DNA of 7,868 nucleotides from contig JAJCYL010000347.1 in NCBI GenBank assembly GCA_029262955.1, forward strand, positions 1-7,868. Reading direction: 5' to 3'. The translations under genes and the position numbers were made by a program. The DNA comes from Cytophagales bacterium. Its GTDB lineage: Bacteria; Bacteroidota; Bacteroidia; Cytophagales; Cyclobacteriaceae. This document shows, piece by piece, positions 1-7,719 of the stretch. Numbering within the stretch: the stretch's first letter is position 1; every line of letters begins with the position of its first letter. The notes below the pieces were generated by a model. That model was not told the origin of the DNA. It saw nothing but the letters and a program-made list of their open reading frames with translations, and made no database searches.

Positions 1-3
1 CAT
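1..3 (-). CDS. Possible start codon of a downstream SusD-like gene (cut by the window edge)
   Basis: The last three minus-strand bases of the window read ATG, 33 bases after the stop codon of the SusC-like gene and preceded by a very AT-rich stretch (AGTTAATAAAAAATATG). SusC-type receptors are almost always followed directly by a SusD-like surface lipoprotein that caps the transporter and binds the glycan, so this ATG is a reasonable start for it. No codon beyond the ATG is visible, so the identity is inferred only from gene order. An earlier ATG at 24-26 opens a frame of only four codons and is not a credible start. Confidence 0.3.
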
Positions 4-36
4 ATTTTTTATTAACTATAATTCATTTTTCCACTT

Positions 37-3000
37 CTAAAAGCTGATACCGACGCCTATAAGATAGCTTCTTGACACTGGGAAGTTACCTACATCAACA
101 CCAAAACTGGTATCAACAGCTCCACCAACTCCCGGATCCAGCCCATCATAACCGGTTATGGTAAACAGGTTATTCGTACTGGCGCTTACCTTGAGTCTTG
201 ACATACCCATCCGTTCCAACATAGCACTTGGCACATAATATGATAATGTTATATTTTGCATTCTGAAATACGAACCATCTTCCACAAAGAAAGAACTGGC
301 CTGTGTATTTGTGCTAAAATTTGATACATTTTCGAAAATTGGAATCGTAGCATTTGTATTGCTTGGGGTCCAGCTATTCTTTACCCTGCTACTAATAGCG
401 GCTCCTGGGAAAAGAGGATAAAAATCAGTAAACACCTTTGAAATGTTGAATATCTCATTACCAATAGAAGCAAAACCATACATCTCTAATTCAAAATTCT
501 GATAGTTTAGCTTGATAGTAAGACCACCGGTAAAGTCAGCAACAGGATTACCTATCGCTGTTCTGTCCTCAAGATCAATATTACCATCTCCGTTGATGTC
601 CTTAAAACGGAAACGTCCCGGGGCAGCACCAGCCTGCGTGGGAGCAGCATCCACTTCCGCCTGGTTTTCAAATATACCCTGCACATCAAATCCAAAAAAG
701 GAAGACAGTGGCTGATTTATCTGATTTAAAACAGGAACAACTCCTCTGAACTCAATACTATTATTTGGAAGATCTTCAATGCCTGGCGCTAGCTTTACGA
801 TTTCATTGTCAAGAAAGCTACCGTTCACCGTTACTTCATAACCTACAGCATTAATATTGCCCTTGGTTACAATTTTAAGATCAACACCCTTATTTCTCAT
901 TTTACCAACATTGACAGACGGAGCGGCAGCGAAACTACTTCTCTGAGTGGTTACAGGTGGCTCAAATAACAAGTCATCTGTCGTCTTTCTCCAATAGTCA
1001 AGGATCACATCTACCTTACCATCAAGAAGTAGGGCATCAAAACCAATATTGATGGTTTCAGAGGTTTCCCATGTTGCTGAAGCATTGCCTATACGAGACA
1101 AGAAAAATCCTTGTGAGGCTGAGGAGTTTGATCCGCCAATATCATAACTGGAGGCTCCAATACTGGTTCCAAACAAGCTGAATTGGTTAGATGGATTCAC
1201 GTTGTTCACGTTACCAACTTGTCCCCAACCACCGCGTATTTTCAAATCATCAATAATTGAAACTCCACTCATGAAGCTTTCCTCTGAAAGACGCCATGCC
1301 AGCGAGAATGCCGGGAATGTTCCAGAACGTTCCTTACTGCTGAGGATTGAAGTTTTGTCCCTTCTAATTACAAATGTAGCGAGGTACTTGCTGTCATAGT
1401 CATAAGTAGCTCTTGCGAAAAGTGAGGAGAAATTAGAGCCATTGCCATGACCGCCATTTAAAACCTGGGATCCAACGGTACTCAGGGTTACGAAATCTCC
1501 ATTTTGAGAAAATGGATCAAGGCCAGAACCCCGTATAAATCGAAATTTGCCTGTATTACTAAATCCTCCATTTTGTGTGCCTGAAGGGCCTCCTGTATTG
1601 AGTGCTTCCTGACCCACCATTATTCCTACCGAATGAGGTCCAAAGGTTTTCTTGTAAGATACAGTATTGGTCCAATTCCATTGTGTGGTAAATGCAGCGA
1701 CATCATTGAATCCGAAAGACGAATTGTTCTCTGAATTTTCATATGTACGTCGAACATTACCAAATGCGGTGAAATTCTGATAGCGTCCCCCGAAAAGTGT
1801 TTTAAATACCAAATCTTCAATTGGCTCAAATTCGAGATAACCGTTGCCAAAAAATTCCGTAGAAAAATTTCGGTCATTTTTTGTTCCATCCAGGTTCGCC
1901 ACAGGGTTTTCTGCGTTATTAAAACCCGGCGCAGCTGTGCCGGCATAACCTCCAAACTCATCAAAAACAGGAATAATGGGAGCCATCCTGCTAACAGTCA
2001 GTATTATATTCTCGTCATCAGCAGAACCTCGGCCTCCGTCACTACCCTGCAATCCAAGTGTCTGACGATAGGTTACCTGGGCGTTTTGTCCAACACGCAA
2101 CTTATCTGGTATGATATCAAATTCAGTGTTTGCACGAAGCGAATACCTTTTTAACTCTTGATGTGTAACAATACCTTCCTGCTCAAAATAATTTAAGCCT
2201 ACATAATAACGGCTTCCTTCTCCTCCACCGGAGATACCCAGATTATGACGATGCTGGAAAGCAGTGCGAGTGATGGCATCATACCAGTCTGTTCCCTCCT
2301 TATTAGCCCTGATAGTCTGATTGATACCGCCTGCTGTAGGATCAATGTTATAAACCGCTCTTTGAGCATTCAAATCAACACCGCCAGTTACGCCTGACGC
2401 TCCACCTACTAATAGAAACTCGGGTAAAACAGGTGTAGCACCTGACCCATACTGAGGGTGGCTGGCACTCCCTGGATTAACATTGTTCAAAGCATTCCAT
2501 GTCCAGTCAGCTTGTTCCTGGGGATTAAGTACACCAGGGCCATCACCGGGAGCAGTAAAACCTACCTGTGAGTCATAAGTGATAGTTGCTTTACGCGCAC
2601 CTCTTTCGCCTTGTTTTGTGGTATAAACAATTACACCACCTGCACCACGTGCACCATAAATAGCCGCAGCGGTTGCGTCCTTCAAAACAGTGATTGATTC
2701 GACGTCATCCGGAGCAAGAAAGTCTACATTAAAAACAGGAACACCGTCAACGACGTACATAGGTTCGTTACCACCAAGTGCACCATAACCTCTGATACGT
2801 ACCTGACTAGAGGTACCTGGTTGCCCATTGGTAATTACAGTTACACCGGCTACTCTGCCCTGTAACTGTTGTTCAATATTACCTGAAGGCGATACTTGTA
2901 TAGCCCTTGGCTTAATGGTAGCTACCGAACCGGTGGTTTCTCTTCTGCTATCCACAGAATAACCGGTTACTACCAGTTCCTGAAGTTCTGTGGCATCAGT

Positions 3001-3306
3001 AGCCAAGCTAATACTAAAGCTTGTCTGGTTGCCAACTGTCACTTCCTGTGCCGCATACCCAATGTATGAAAACACAAGAATGTCACTTGAACTTGCTGAA
3101 ATTGAGAAGCTACCATTGGCATCAGTAATTGTACCGTTAGTAGTTCCCTTAAGAATAATGGATACACCGGGAAGCGGCGAACCATCTTCTGCATCTGTAA
3201 TTGTTCCCGAAACTTGGTTTTGGGCCAACACAGAGATTGAAAAGAATAACATCGTGCTAAACAATGCCAAGCCTTTCTTAACTTGATTGGTAAAACGCTT
3301 TGTCAT
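37..3306 (-). CDS. SusC/RagA-family TonB-dependent outer-membrane receptor
   Basis: This encodes a 1089-residue outer-membrane transporter that should import a ligand, most likely an oligosaccharide, using energy from TonB-ExbBD. Residues 1-28 form a signal peptide (basic start, hydrophobic core, VLAQ cleavage region). Residues about 31-105 are a carboxypeptidase-D-regulatory-like beta-sandwich (VSGTITDAEDGSPLPGVSI), typical of SusC proteins. A TonB-box-like segment, ELQELVVTGY, lies at about 107-116. The plug follows to about 235, with the family hallmarks LQGRVAGV, RIRGYG, YVVDGVP and the VLKDATAAAIYGARGAGGV block. The rest is the 22-strand-type barrel, ending in the outer-membrane sorting strand YLIGVGISF with terminal Phe. 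A calcium-loop-like DINGDGNIDLED sits at 903-914, common in this family. There is no STN domain, so signalling to an anti-sigma factor is unlikely. Met1 is the first in-frame start: a TAG lies two codons upstream (3310-3312). The sequence alone does not reveal the ligand; an uptake role for peptides or other polymers is possible. Confidence 0.97.
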   Translation of the reverse strand: MTKRFTNQVKKGLALFSTMLFFSISVLAQNQVSGTITDAEDGSPLPGVSIILKGTTNGTITDANGSFSISASSSDILVFSYIGYAAQEVTVGNQTSFSISLATDATELQELVVTGYSVDSRRETTGSVATIKPRAIQVSPSGNIEQQLQGRVAGVTVITNGQPGTSSQVRIRGYGALGGNEPMYVVDGVPVFNVDFLAPDDVESITVLKDATAAAIYGARGAGGVIVYTTKQGERGARKATITYDSQVGFTAPGDGPGVLNPQEQADWTWNALNNVNPGSASHPQYGSGATPVLPEFLLVGGASGVTGGVDLNAQRAVYNIDPTAGGINQTIRANKEGTDWYDAITRTAFQHRHNLGISGGGEGSRYYVGLNYFEQEGIVTHQELKRYSLRANTEFDIIPDKLRVGQNAQVTYRQTLGLQGSDGGRGSADDENIILTVSRMAPIIPVFDEFGGYAGTAAPGFNNAENPVANLDGTKNDRNFSTEFFGNGYLEFEPIEDLVFKTLFGGRYQNFTAFGNVRRTYENSENNSSFGFNDVAAFTTQWNWTNTVSYKKTFGPHSVGIMVGQEALNTGGPSGTQNGGFSNTGKFRFIRGSGLDPFSQNGDFVTLSTVGSQVLNGGHGNGSNFSSLFARATYDYDSKYLATFVIRRDKTSILSSKERSGTFPAFSLAWRLSEESFMSGVSIIDDLKIRGGWGQVGNVNNVNPSNQFSLFGTSIGASSYDIGGSNSSASQGFFLSRIGNASATWETSETINIGFDALLLDGKVDVILDYWRKTTDDLLFEPPVTTQRSSFAAAPSVNVGKMRNKGVDLKIVTKGNINAVGYEVTVNGSFLDNEIVKLAPGIEDLPNNSIEFRGVVPVLNQINQPLSSFFGFDVQGIFENQAEVDAAPTQAGAAPGRFRFKDINGDGNIDLEDRTAIGNPVADFTGGLTIKLNYQNFELEMYGFASIGNEIFNISKVFTDFYPLFPGAAISSRVKNSWTPSNTNATIPIFENVSNFSTNTQASSFFVEDGSYFRMQNITLSYYVPSAMLERMGMSRLKVSASTNNLFTITGYDGLDPGVGGAVDTSFGVDVGNFPVSRSYLIGVGISF
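565..600 (-). other. EF-hand/dockerin-like calcium-binding loop within the SusC-like protein
   Basis: Residues 903-914 read DINGDGNIDLED, with oxygen-bearing side chains at loop positions 1, 3, 5, 7, 9 and 12 (Asp903, Asn905, Asp907, Asn909, Asp911, Asp914). This matches the DxDxDG calcium-loop pattern. The motif recurs at about this place, in the C-terminal part of the barrel, in many SusC homologues. Calcium binding here is inferred from the pattern only. Confidence 0.6.
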
Positions 3307-3502
3307 AGTCTATTAATTTGGTTCATAAAAAATTTTTAAAAGATTACTAAAGTCAATAAGGGTTAATTCAAAACAATGTCTAAGCTCGGCTCCAACGGGC
3401 TTTTCAGACGGTGGATAATCGCACATTTAGGCTGGGCAAACGTTTCATGCTAATATTACAGCCTTAAAAGCCCATAAGTTGCCCGCAAGAGCCAATTTAT
3501 TA
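3307..3502 (-). promoter_or_regulatory. Intergenic region / probable leader of the SusC-like gene
   Basis: These 196 bases separate the HTCS stop codon from the receptor start and hold no gene. They should contain the promoter and any site bound by the HTCS, whose AraC-type domain is expected to act here. I found no clean match to the Bacteroidota promoter pattern (TTG, about 17-23 bases, then TAnnTTTG). The nearest boxes on the minus strand are AACGTTTG (3439-3446) and TTGTTTTG (3369-3376), each one base off consensus and without a well-spaced TTG. The last 50 bases before the ATG are very AT-rich, as is usual for translation starts in this phylum, and no Shine-Dalgarno sequence is present. 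A strong potential RNA stem occupies much of the upstream half, and no intrinsic terminator with a T tract follows the HTCS gene, so read-through into the receptor gene is possible. Confidence 0.45.
3388..3493 (-). repeat. Long-range inverted repeat able to form an RNA stem in the SusC leader
   Basis: On the minus strand, GGCTCTTGCGGGC (3481-3493) faces GCCCGTTGGAGCC (3388-3400) across 80 bases. In RNA the arms give ten Watson-Crick pairs, two G-U pairs and a single U-U mismatch. On the plus strand the same middle positions are non-pairing, so the symmetry favours a minus-strand transcript. A second helix is nested inside it: AGGCTG (3459-3464) with CAGCCT (3429-3434), six perfect pairs. A competing GGGC/GCCC pairing (3470-3473 with 3434-3437) overlaps the inner helix. 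No T tract follows, so it is not a plain terminator. Confidence 0.45.
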
Positions 3503-6500
3503 TTAGGTCGAAGTTTCAGAAGGTACTTTACCATAATCAGACGGGTTAAGTCCAAAGTGCTTTTTAAAACAATCTCTGAAATATTGCAAGTCATTAAAAC
3601 CTACTTCGTAGGTGATTTGAGAAATAGTCATTTGATCAAGTTGAATTAATTGAGCAGCACGCTTTAACCTAACTGTTCTTATAAACTCATTAGGAGATTG
3701 ATCTGTTAGGCCTTTAAGTTTTCGATACAACTGCATTCTACTTAAACCTACGTCATTCCCAAAGTCTTCTACCGAATAATCTGAATTAGACATATTCTCT
3801 TCCACACTTTCAAGTGCTTTTTTAAGGAATAATTCGTCAACCGGAGTTGCAGTAATTTCCTTTGGTTCCAAATCGATAACTCTGTTACTTGCAAAACTTG
3901 CTTTCAGCCTGGCTCTAGATTCAATGAGATTCCTGACTCGAACTTCCAAAAACCTGGAATCAAATGGTTTGACAATATAATCATCTGCTCCTACGTCAAT
4001 GCCGTCGAAGATATCGTTGTCTTCAGCTTTTGCGGTTAATAAAATTATCGGGATATGGCTAGTTCTTGGATCTTGCTTGAGAAGTTTAGTCATCTCAATT
4101 CCATTCATCTCCGGCATCATCACATCAGATATAATAAGATCTGGCACAAGTTGTAAAGCTTTTTCAAAACCTAACTTACCATTTAAAGCCTCGTTGGTTC
4201 TAAAGTCATTGCCTAGCTTAGAACAGATGTATGAAGACACATCCGCATTGTCTTCTACAATCAATAGAAGCGGAGAACTCTTGCCGGCCTTAACCCCCGC
4301 AATATTAGGAAGTGCACTCCCTACAGTCGATTCTATTTGATTGAATAATCGCTGTTCATCTCTTCCATCAAGGGCTGTTAGTACTGTTTCATTTTTATCT
4401 TCAACAATAATCGGAATATATACCTGGGCTTCGGTGCCTTTACCTTCCTCACTTTTAATATATATGTACCCCTGGTGTAACTCTACCAGTTCCTTGGTTA
4501 AAGACAATCCAATTCCTGTTCCCTCCTGTTCTCTGTGATGGGCGCCATCGACTTGATAAAAGCGATCGAAAATAAATCCGATTCTGTCCTTCGGGATACC
4601 AACCCCGGTATCTTCAACTTTTATTTCTACCCAGTCCTGAAATTCAGATGATTTTAAATTAGCAATGTCACTATTCCTCACCTTTTTTACTGATAATTCG
4701 ATCGCACCTTTATCTCGTGTAAATTTAAGGGCATTGGAGAGCAGGTTTGAGACGATTTTTTCTAATTTATCCTGATCGAATAGCATAACGATACTATGAG
4801 ATGGTAGTGATATTTTAAACTTTATACTGTGCTGGTCAGCGAATGAAGAAAAAGCAGTCAGCATGTGATTAAACCATTGAACGAGGTCGGATTGTTTGGC
4901 TTCCAAACGCATATTACCGGTTTCAATCTTTGACAAATCCAAAAGCTGATTGATCAATCTCACCAATCGTTGTGCATTTCTGATCATAGTCTTCAATTGC
5001 TTCTGTGCTTTGGGATGAGCTTCCCTATCATACATTAATTTTAGTGGGTCAAGTATCAGGGTTAATGGAGTTCTTAATTCATGCGAAATATTGGCAAAGA
5101 ACTTTGATTTCATATGATCCATTTCCTGAAGATGGGTCAGCTCTAAATGATCCAGTTTTAGATTTAGTTTCAGTCGCTCCCGATGAACTATGAGTTGTCT
5201 GGCCCAAATCAATAAGCATAGGATTGTAATTAAATAGATGGTGTAGGCCCACCAGGTCTTCCACCAAGGCGGAAAAACTATAATTTTTATAGAAGTGGGG
5301 GTATCATTCCAAAGACCATCATTGTTGGCACTTTTGACCTTGAAAGTATAGCTGCCCGGGTCTAGGTTAGTGTATGTAGCTTCTCTTCGATCAGTAGTAT
5401 ATCTCCAATCCAAGTCAAACCCCTCCAATAGAAAGGCATATTGATTTCTTTCAGGAAATACGTAATTCAAACTTGCAAACTCGATGGTGAAAACTGAGTG
5501 AGAGTAATCCAGTTCAATCTTTTCGGCGGAATTAATATGACTCGTGATGTATCCGGCAGTATCCATGCGGCCTACAGATTGATTAAACACCTTCAGATCA
5601 GTAAATACTGTAGCAGGGACATATAAATTATTAAATATGCTATCTGGATGAAAAACATTAAGTCCATTGGTACCACCAAACCAAAAATAACCGGCGTCAT
5701 CTTTAAGATAAGATGCCCGGTTAAATTGATTTCCCTGTAGTCCATCCTGAACTCCATAATTCCTAAAATGATGCGTTGCAGGATTAAACCTGCATATCCC
5801 GGCACCAGTTGATAGCCATAGATTTTTATGACCATCTTCTAAGATTCCGTGAATAATATCACTTGGAAGACCATCAGACATCTCATATCTATTGACTATT
5901 CCGCGTTCTGGATCAAATTGTAAGAGACCGCCACCAAATGTACCTATCCATAAAATTCCGTCAGAGTCTTCATGAATACTGTAGGTCAAATAGTTCCTTT
6001 GAAACCCTTCAAAAAGGAATTCCTCAAATTTTTTAGTGATGTAATTGAATTTTTTAACCCCACCCATAATACCAAACCACAGATCACCGCTCTTGTCTTC
6101 AAAAATGGTTCTCACAGAATTCTCATTATCAATTAAACTTTGTGAAGATTTGGAGGGTATTTGACTTAAAGTTTTAGTTTGCCAATCATAGTAGTTAATC
6201 CCTCCATTGGTACCAATCCAAATATTTTTATCTATGTCTTGATGAATAGCTAAAACAGAATTATTTATCAATTGAGAGTTGTTGGTTGCAAACCGTACAA
6301 CCGTTCCCGAATTTGCTGTGATATACCTGATTCCTCCATTATAGGTTCCAGTCCAAAGTCCGCCCTCATGATCTTCCATTATTGACAGAATCACATTGTC
6401 TGCATTCGATTTGAGCGCTCTATTAGGCTCTTGACTTATAATACCAGTCTTCAAATTTAGGTGGTTTAGCCCTCCGCCATCAGTGCCTATCCAAATTCCC

Positions 6501-7636
6501 TCAGAGTCTTGTTTTGAGATAGCCAAAATTGACTTATTGTTCAAACCACTGGACCCCTTCCTCAGTGCCTTGAATTTATTCGGTTGATTATGAATTAAAT
6601 TAACACCTCCTCTGAAGGTACCAATCCATAGGTTACCCTGACGGTCTCTAAATATGTCACGAATTACGTTATCATTTAAACTAAATTGGTTTACATCAGA
6701 CTGGCGAAATGATTGTGTTTGACCATTGGATAATAAAACTTTTAACCCATCTCCATCTGTCCCAATTGTAATCTCATTATCTGCACTTTCAGCTATGGCC
6801 CATATGTTAATATCAGTTAGTTCATCGTAGGCTATAAATTTCTTTGTAAACTCGTCATACCTATTTAACCCTCTATCTGTCCCCACCCACAGTATTCCGT
6901 CTCTACTTTCAAATATGCTTCTTACGCTACCACCCTGAATATCATTTGATAGATCTCCTTCCTGGTAATGGCTAGTTTTATTCAAATCACTATCAATGGA
7001 CCATAGCCCATTTTCATCTGTGCCAATCCAAATTACCCCTCTGCTGTCAAGAAATACATCAAGGATGTGGACATGATTTTCTACCAATTCCTGAATTGAG
7101 ATCGGTATAGGCAGAAGTGTATTAATTTCAGTATCAAATAAGGCCAAGCCGTGATTAGTAGCTATCCAAATGTTGTTTTCGTTATCAATCTCTAAATCGT
7201 AGATTGTGCAATTACTCAACAATGCACCATTAATTAGTTGACCATCAAATGTGGAAAATTGATCAGTCTGAAAATTGTAATGATTAAGCCCCCCCCGTTC
7301 CGTACCTATCCACAGCCCCTTAGTACCATCCGGCGCTAATGCTCTAATAAGGTTATGAGAAATTGAATGCCCATCGGAAAGGCTGTGCCGATAAACTGTA
7401 ACATCATAACCATCAAACTTATTCAAGCCATCATCTGTACCTATCCATAAAAACCCACGAAAATCCTGATAAATCACATTGACATTTTTCTGAGACAAAC
7501 CATTGGGAAGGTCATAGAAAATTTTTTCCTGTGATGCGCTTTTTATTGATTGCGACCAAATATCGCCGGTATTGGCAATAAATAAACCTACGATGAGAAA
7601 TATTTTAGAAAGAATTGTAGCTCGCTGAAAAAGCAT
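3503..7636 (-). CDS. Hybrid two-component system sensor-regulator (propeller sensor, histidine kinase, receiver, AraC-type HTH)
   Basis: This single 1377-residue protein joins a periplasmic sensor to a transcription factor. Residues 1-29 are a signal peptide or N-terminal anchor. Residues about 40-665 hold fourteen Reg_prop repeats (WIGTxxGLxxFD type), predicted to build two seven-bladed propellers. A Y_Y_Y domain lies at about 711-790 and one membrane helix at about 795-813. The HisKA domain carries the phospho-acceptor His852 in SHELRTPL. The ATPase domain shows Asn964/Asn968 (N box), DTGVGIP at 1009-1015, FDRFYQ at 1023-1028 and EGTGIGLSL at 1038-1046. The receiver (about 1123-1236) has the acidic pair Glu1128/Asp1129, phospho-acceptor Asp1171 in SDVMMPEMNG, Thr1201 and Lys1223. 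The AraC-type domain covers about 1273-1371, with both helix-turn-helix units. All catalytic residues are intact. In Bacteroides, relatives bind oligosaccharides and activate neighbouring susC/susD and enzyme genes; here the adjacent receptor gene is the obvious target. Met1 is the first in-frame start, since TAA lies four codons upstream (7646-7648). Confidence 0.97.
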   Translation of the reverse strand: MLFQRATILSKIFLIVGLFIANTGDIWSQSIKSASQEKIFYDLPNGLSQKNVNVIYQDFRGFLWIGTDDGLNKFDGYDVTVYRHSLSDGHSISHNLIRALAPDGTKGLWIGTERGGLNHYNFQTDQFSTFDGQLINGALLSNCTIYDLEIDNENNIWIATNHGLALFDTEINTLLPIPISIQELVENHVHILDVFLDSRGVIWIGTDENGLWSIDSDLNKTSHYQEGDLSNDIQGGSVRSIFESRDGILWVGTDRGLNRYDEFTKKFIAYDELTDINIWAIAESADNEITIGTDGDGLKVLLSNGQTQSFRQSDVNQFSLNDNVIRDIFRDRQGNLWIGTFRGGVNLIHNQPNKFKALRKGSSGLNNKSILAISKQDSEGIWIGTDGGGLNHLNLKTGIISQEPNRALKSNADNVILSIMEDHEGGLWTGTYNGGIRYITANSGTVVRFATNNSQLINNSVLAIHQDIDKNIWIGTNGGINYYDWQTKTLSQIPSKSSQSLIDNENSVRTIFEDKSGDLWFGIMGGVKKFNYITKKFEEFLFEGFQRNYLTYSIHEDSDGILWIGTFGGGLLQFDPERGIVNRYEMSDGLPSDIIHGILEDGHKNLWLSTGAGICRFNPATHHFRNYGVQDGLQGNQFNRASYLKDDAGYFWFGGTNGLNVFHPDSIFNNLYVPATVFTDLKVFNQSVGRMDTAGYITSHINSAEKIELDYSHSVFTIEFASLNYVFPERNQYAFLLEGFDLDWRYTTDRREATYTNLDPGSYTFKVKSANNDGLWNDTPTSIKIIVFPPWWKTWWAYTIYLITILCLLIWARQLIVHRERLKLNLKLDHLELTHLQEMDHMKSKFFANISHELRTPLTLILDPLKLMYDREAHPKAQKQLKTMIRNAQRLVRLINQLLDLSKIETGNMRLEAKQSDLVQWFNHMLTAFSSFADQHSIKFKISLPSHSIVMLFDQDKLEKIVSNLLSNALKFTRDKGAIELSVKKVRNSDIANLKSSEFQDWVEIKVEDTGVGIPKDRIGFIFDRFYQVDGAHHREQEGTGIGLSLTKELVELHQGYIYIKSEEGKGTEAQVYIPIIVEDKNETVLTALDGRDEQRLFNQIESTVGSALPNIAGVKAGKSSPLLLIVEDNADVSSYICSKLGNDFRTNEALNGKLGFEKALQLVPDLIISDVMMPEMNGIEMTKLLKQDPRTSHIPIILLTAKAEDNDIFDGIDVGADDYIVKPFDSRFLEVRVRNLIESRARLKASFASNRVIDLEPKEITATPVDELFLKKALESVEENMSNSDYSVEDFGNDVGLSRMQLYRKLKGLTDQSPNEFIRTVRLKRAAQLIQLDQMTISQITYEVGFNDLQYFRDCFKKHFGLNPSDYGKVPSETST
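5642..7519 (-). repeat. Fourteen degenerate beta-propeller repeats in the HTCS sensor
   Basis: The sensor half repeats a WIGTxxGLxxFD-like motif at intervals of 40-48 residues. The key position falls at residues 64, 109, 157, 203, 250, 290, 337, 382, 428, 473, 520, 563, 607 and 652. Tryptophan is kept in thirteen; the sixth has Thr290 instead (EITIGT). Fourteen repeats match the two seven-bladed propellers known for this sensor class, where the ligand binds in the periplasmic part. Blade boundaries are approximate because the repeats are degenerate and the last blade may be closed by sequence from the N-terminus. Confidence 0.85.
7289..7296 (-). repeat. Run of eight G in the HTCS coding sequence
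   Basis: On the coding strand eight consecutive G span codons Arg114-Gly115-Gly116 (CGG GGG GGG) in the second propeller blade. The frame is open as given. Loss of one G would lead to a TAA after codon 133, and gain of one G to a TAA after codon 117, so either slippage event would leave only a short secreted fragment. This is seen directly; any phase-variable role is inference. Confidence 0.9.
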
Positions 7637-7642
7637 TTTTGG

Positions 7643-7647
7643 CCTTT
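7643..7647 (-). promoter_or_regulatory. Shine-Dalgarno-like site of the HTCS gene
   Basis: The minus strand reads AAAGG followed by six bases (CCAAAA) and the ATG. That is a usable distance for ribosome binding, although Bacteroidota depend little on such sites. It supports Met1, together with the in-frame stop that overlaps its upstream edge. Confidence 0.4.
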
Positions 7648-7684
7648 ATACTAATTTAATGAATTGTTAACTGAGAAGCTCTAT

Positions 7685-7719
7685 AAAAGGAAAAAGCAAG
7701 AAATTAATCTTGCCCTTTC
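7685..7719 (-). terminator. Intrinsic terminator reading leftwards, upstream of the HTCS gene
   Basis: In minus-strand RNA, GAAAGGGCAAGA (7708-7719) pairs with UCUUGCUUUUUC (7690-7701) around a six-base UUAAUU loop. This gives twelve continuous pairs, two of them G-U. The 3' arm merges into a U-rich tract (positions 7685-7695 read TTTTTCCTTTT). On the plus strand the G-U pairs become A-C mismatches and the following tract is poorer in T, so leftward termination is favoured. It probably ends a transcript that enters from beyond 7868, or a small RNA within this interval. It lies about 50 bases before the HTCS start, so an attenuator in the HTCS leader is an alternative reading. Confidence 0.55.

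Noticed and set aside
1626..1964. Minus-strand 112-codon frame inside the receptor gene
   Set aside because: It is an out-of-frame reading of the barrel region, and the in-frame receptor protein is continuous through it, so there is no frameshift to explain.
2990..3286. Plus-strand 98-codon open frame opposite the receptor N-terminus
   Set aside because: It is antisense to the signal peptide and regulatory-like domain of the SusC-like protein and resembles no known protein.
3369..3376. TTGTTTTG as a -7 promoter box for the receptor gene
   Set aside because: It is one base off TAnnTTTG, and the nearest upstream TTG is only 16 bases away, just short of the usual spacing, so it is noted in the intergenic entry but not called.
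3382..3404. Plus-strand hairpin AAGCTCG / CGGGCTT followed by TTTT, resembling a terminator
   Set aside because: The stem has only seven pairs with one wobble, the T tract is very short, and no plus-strand gene precedes it. Its bases also form one arm of the larger minus-strand stem.
3999..4538. Two consecutive plus-strand open frames opposite the receiver and kinase domains
   Set aside because: They lie antisense to strongly conserved HTCS domains whose minus-strand reading is unambiguous, and their translations show no recognisable domain.
5593..5835. Minus-strand 80-codon frame within the HTCS propeller region
   Set aside because: It is an out-of-frame reading of the propeller repeats; the main frame is intact.
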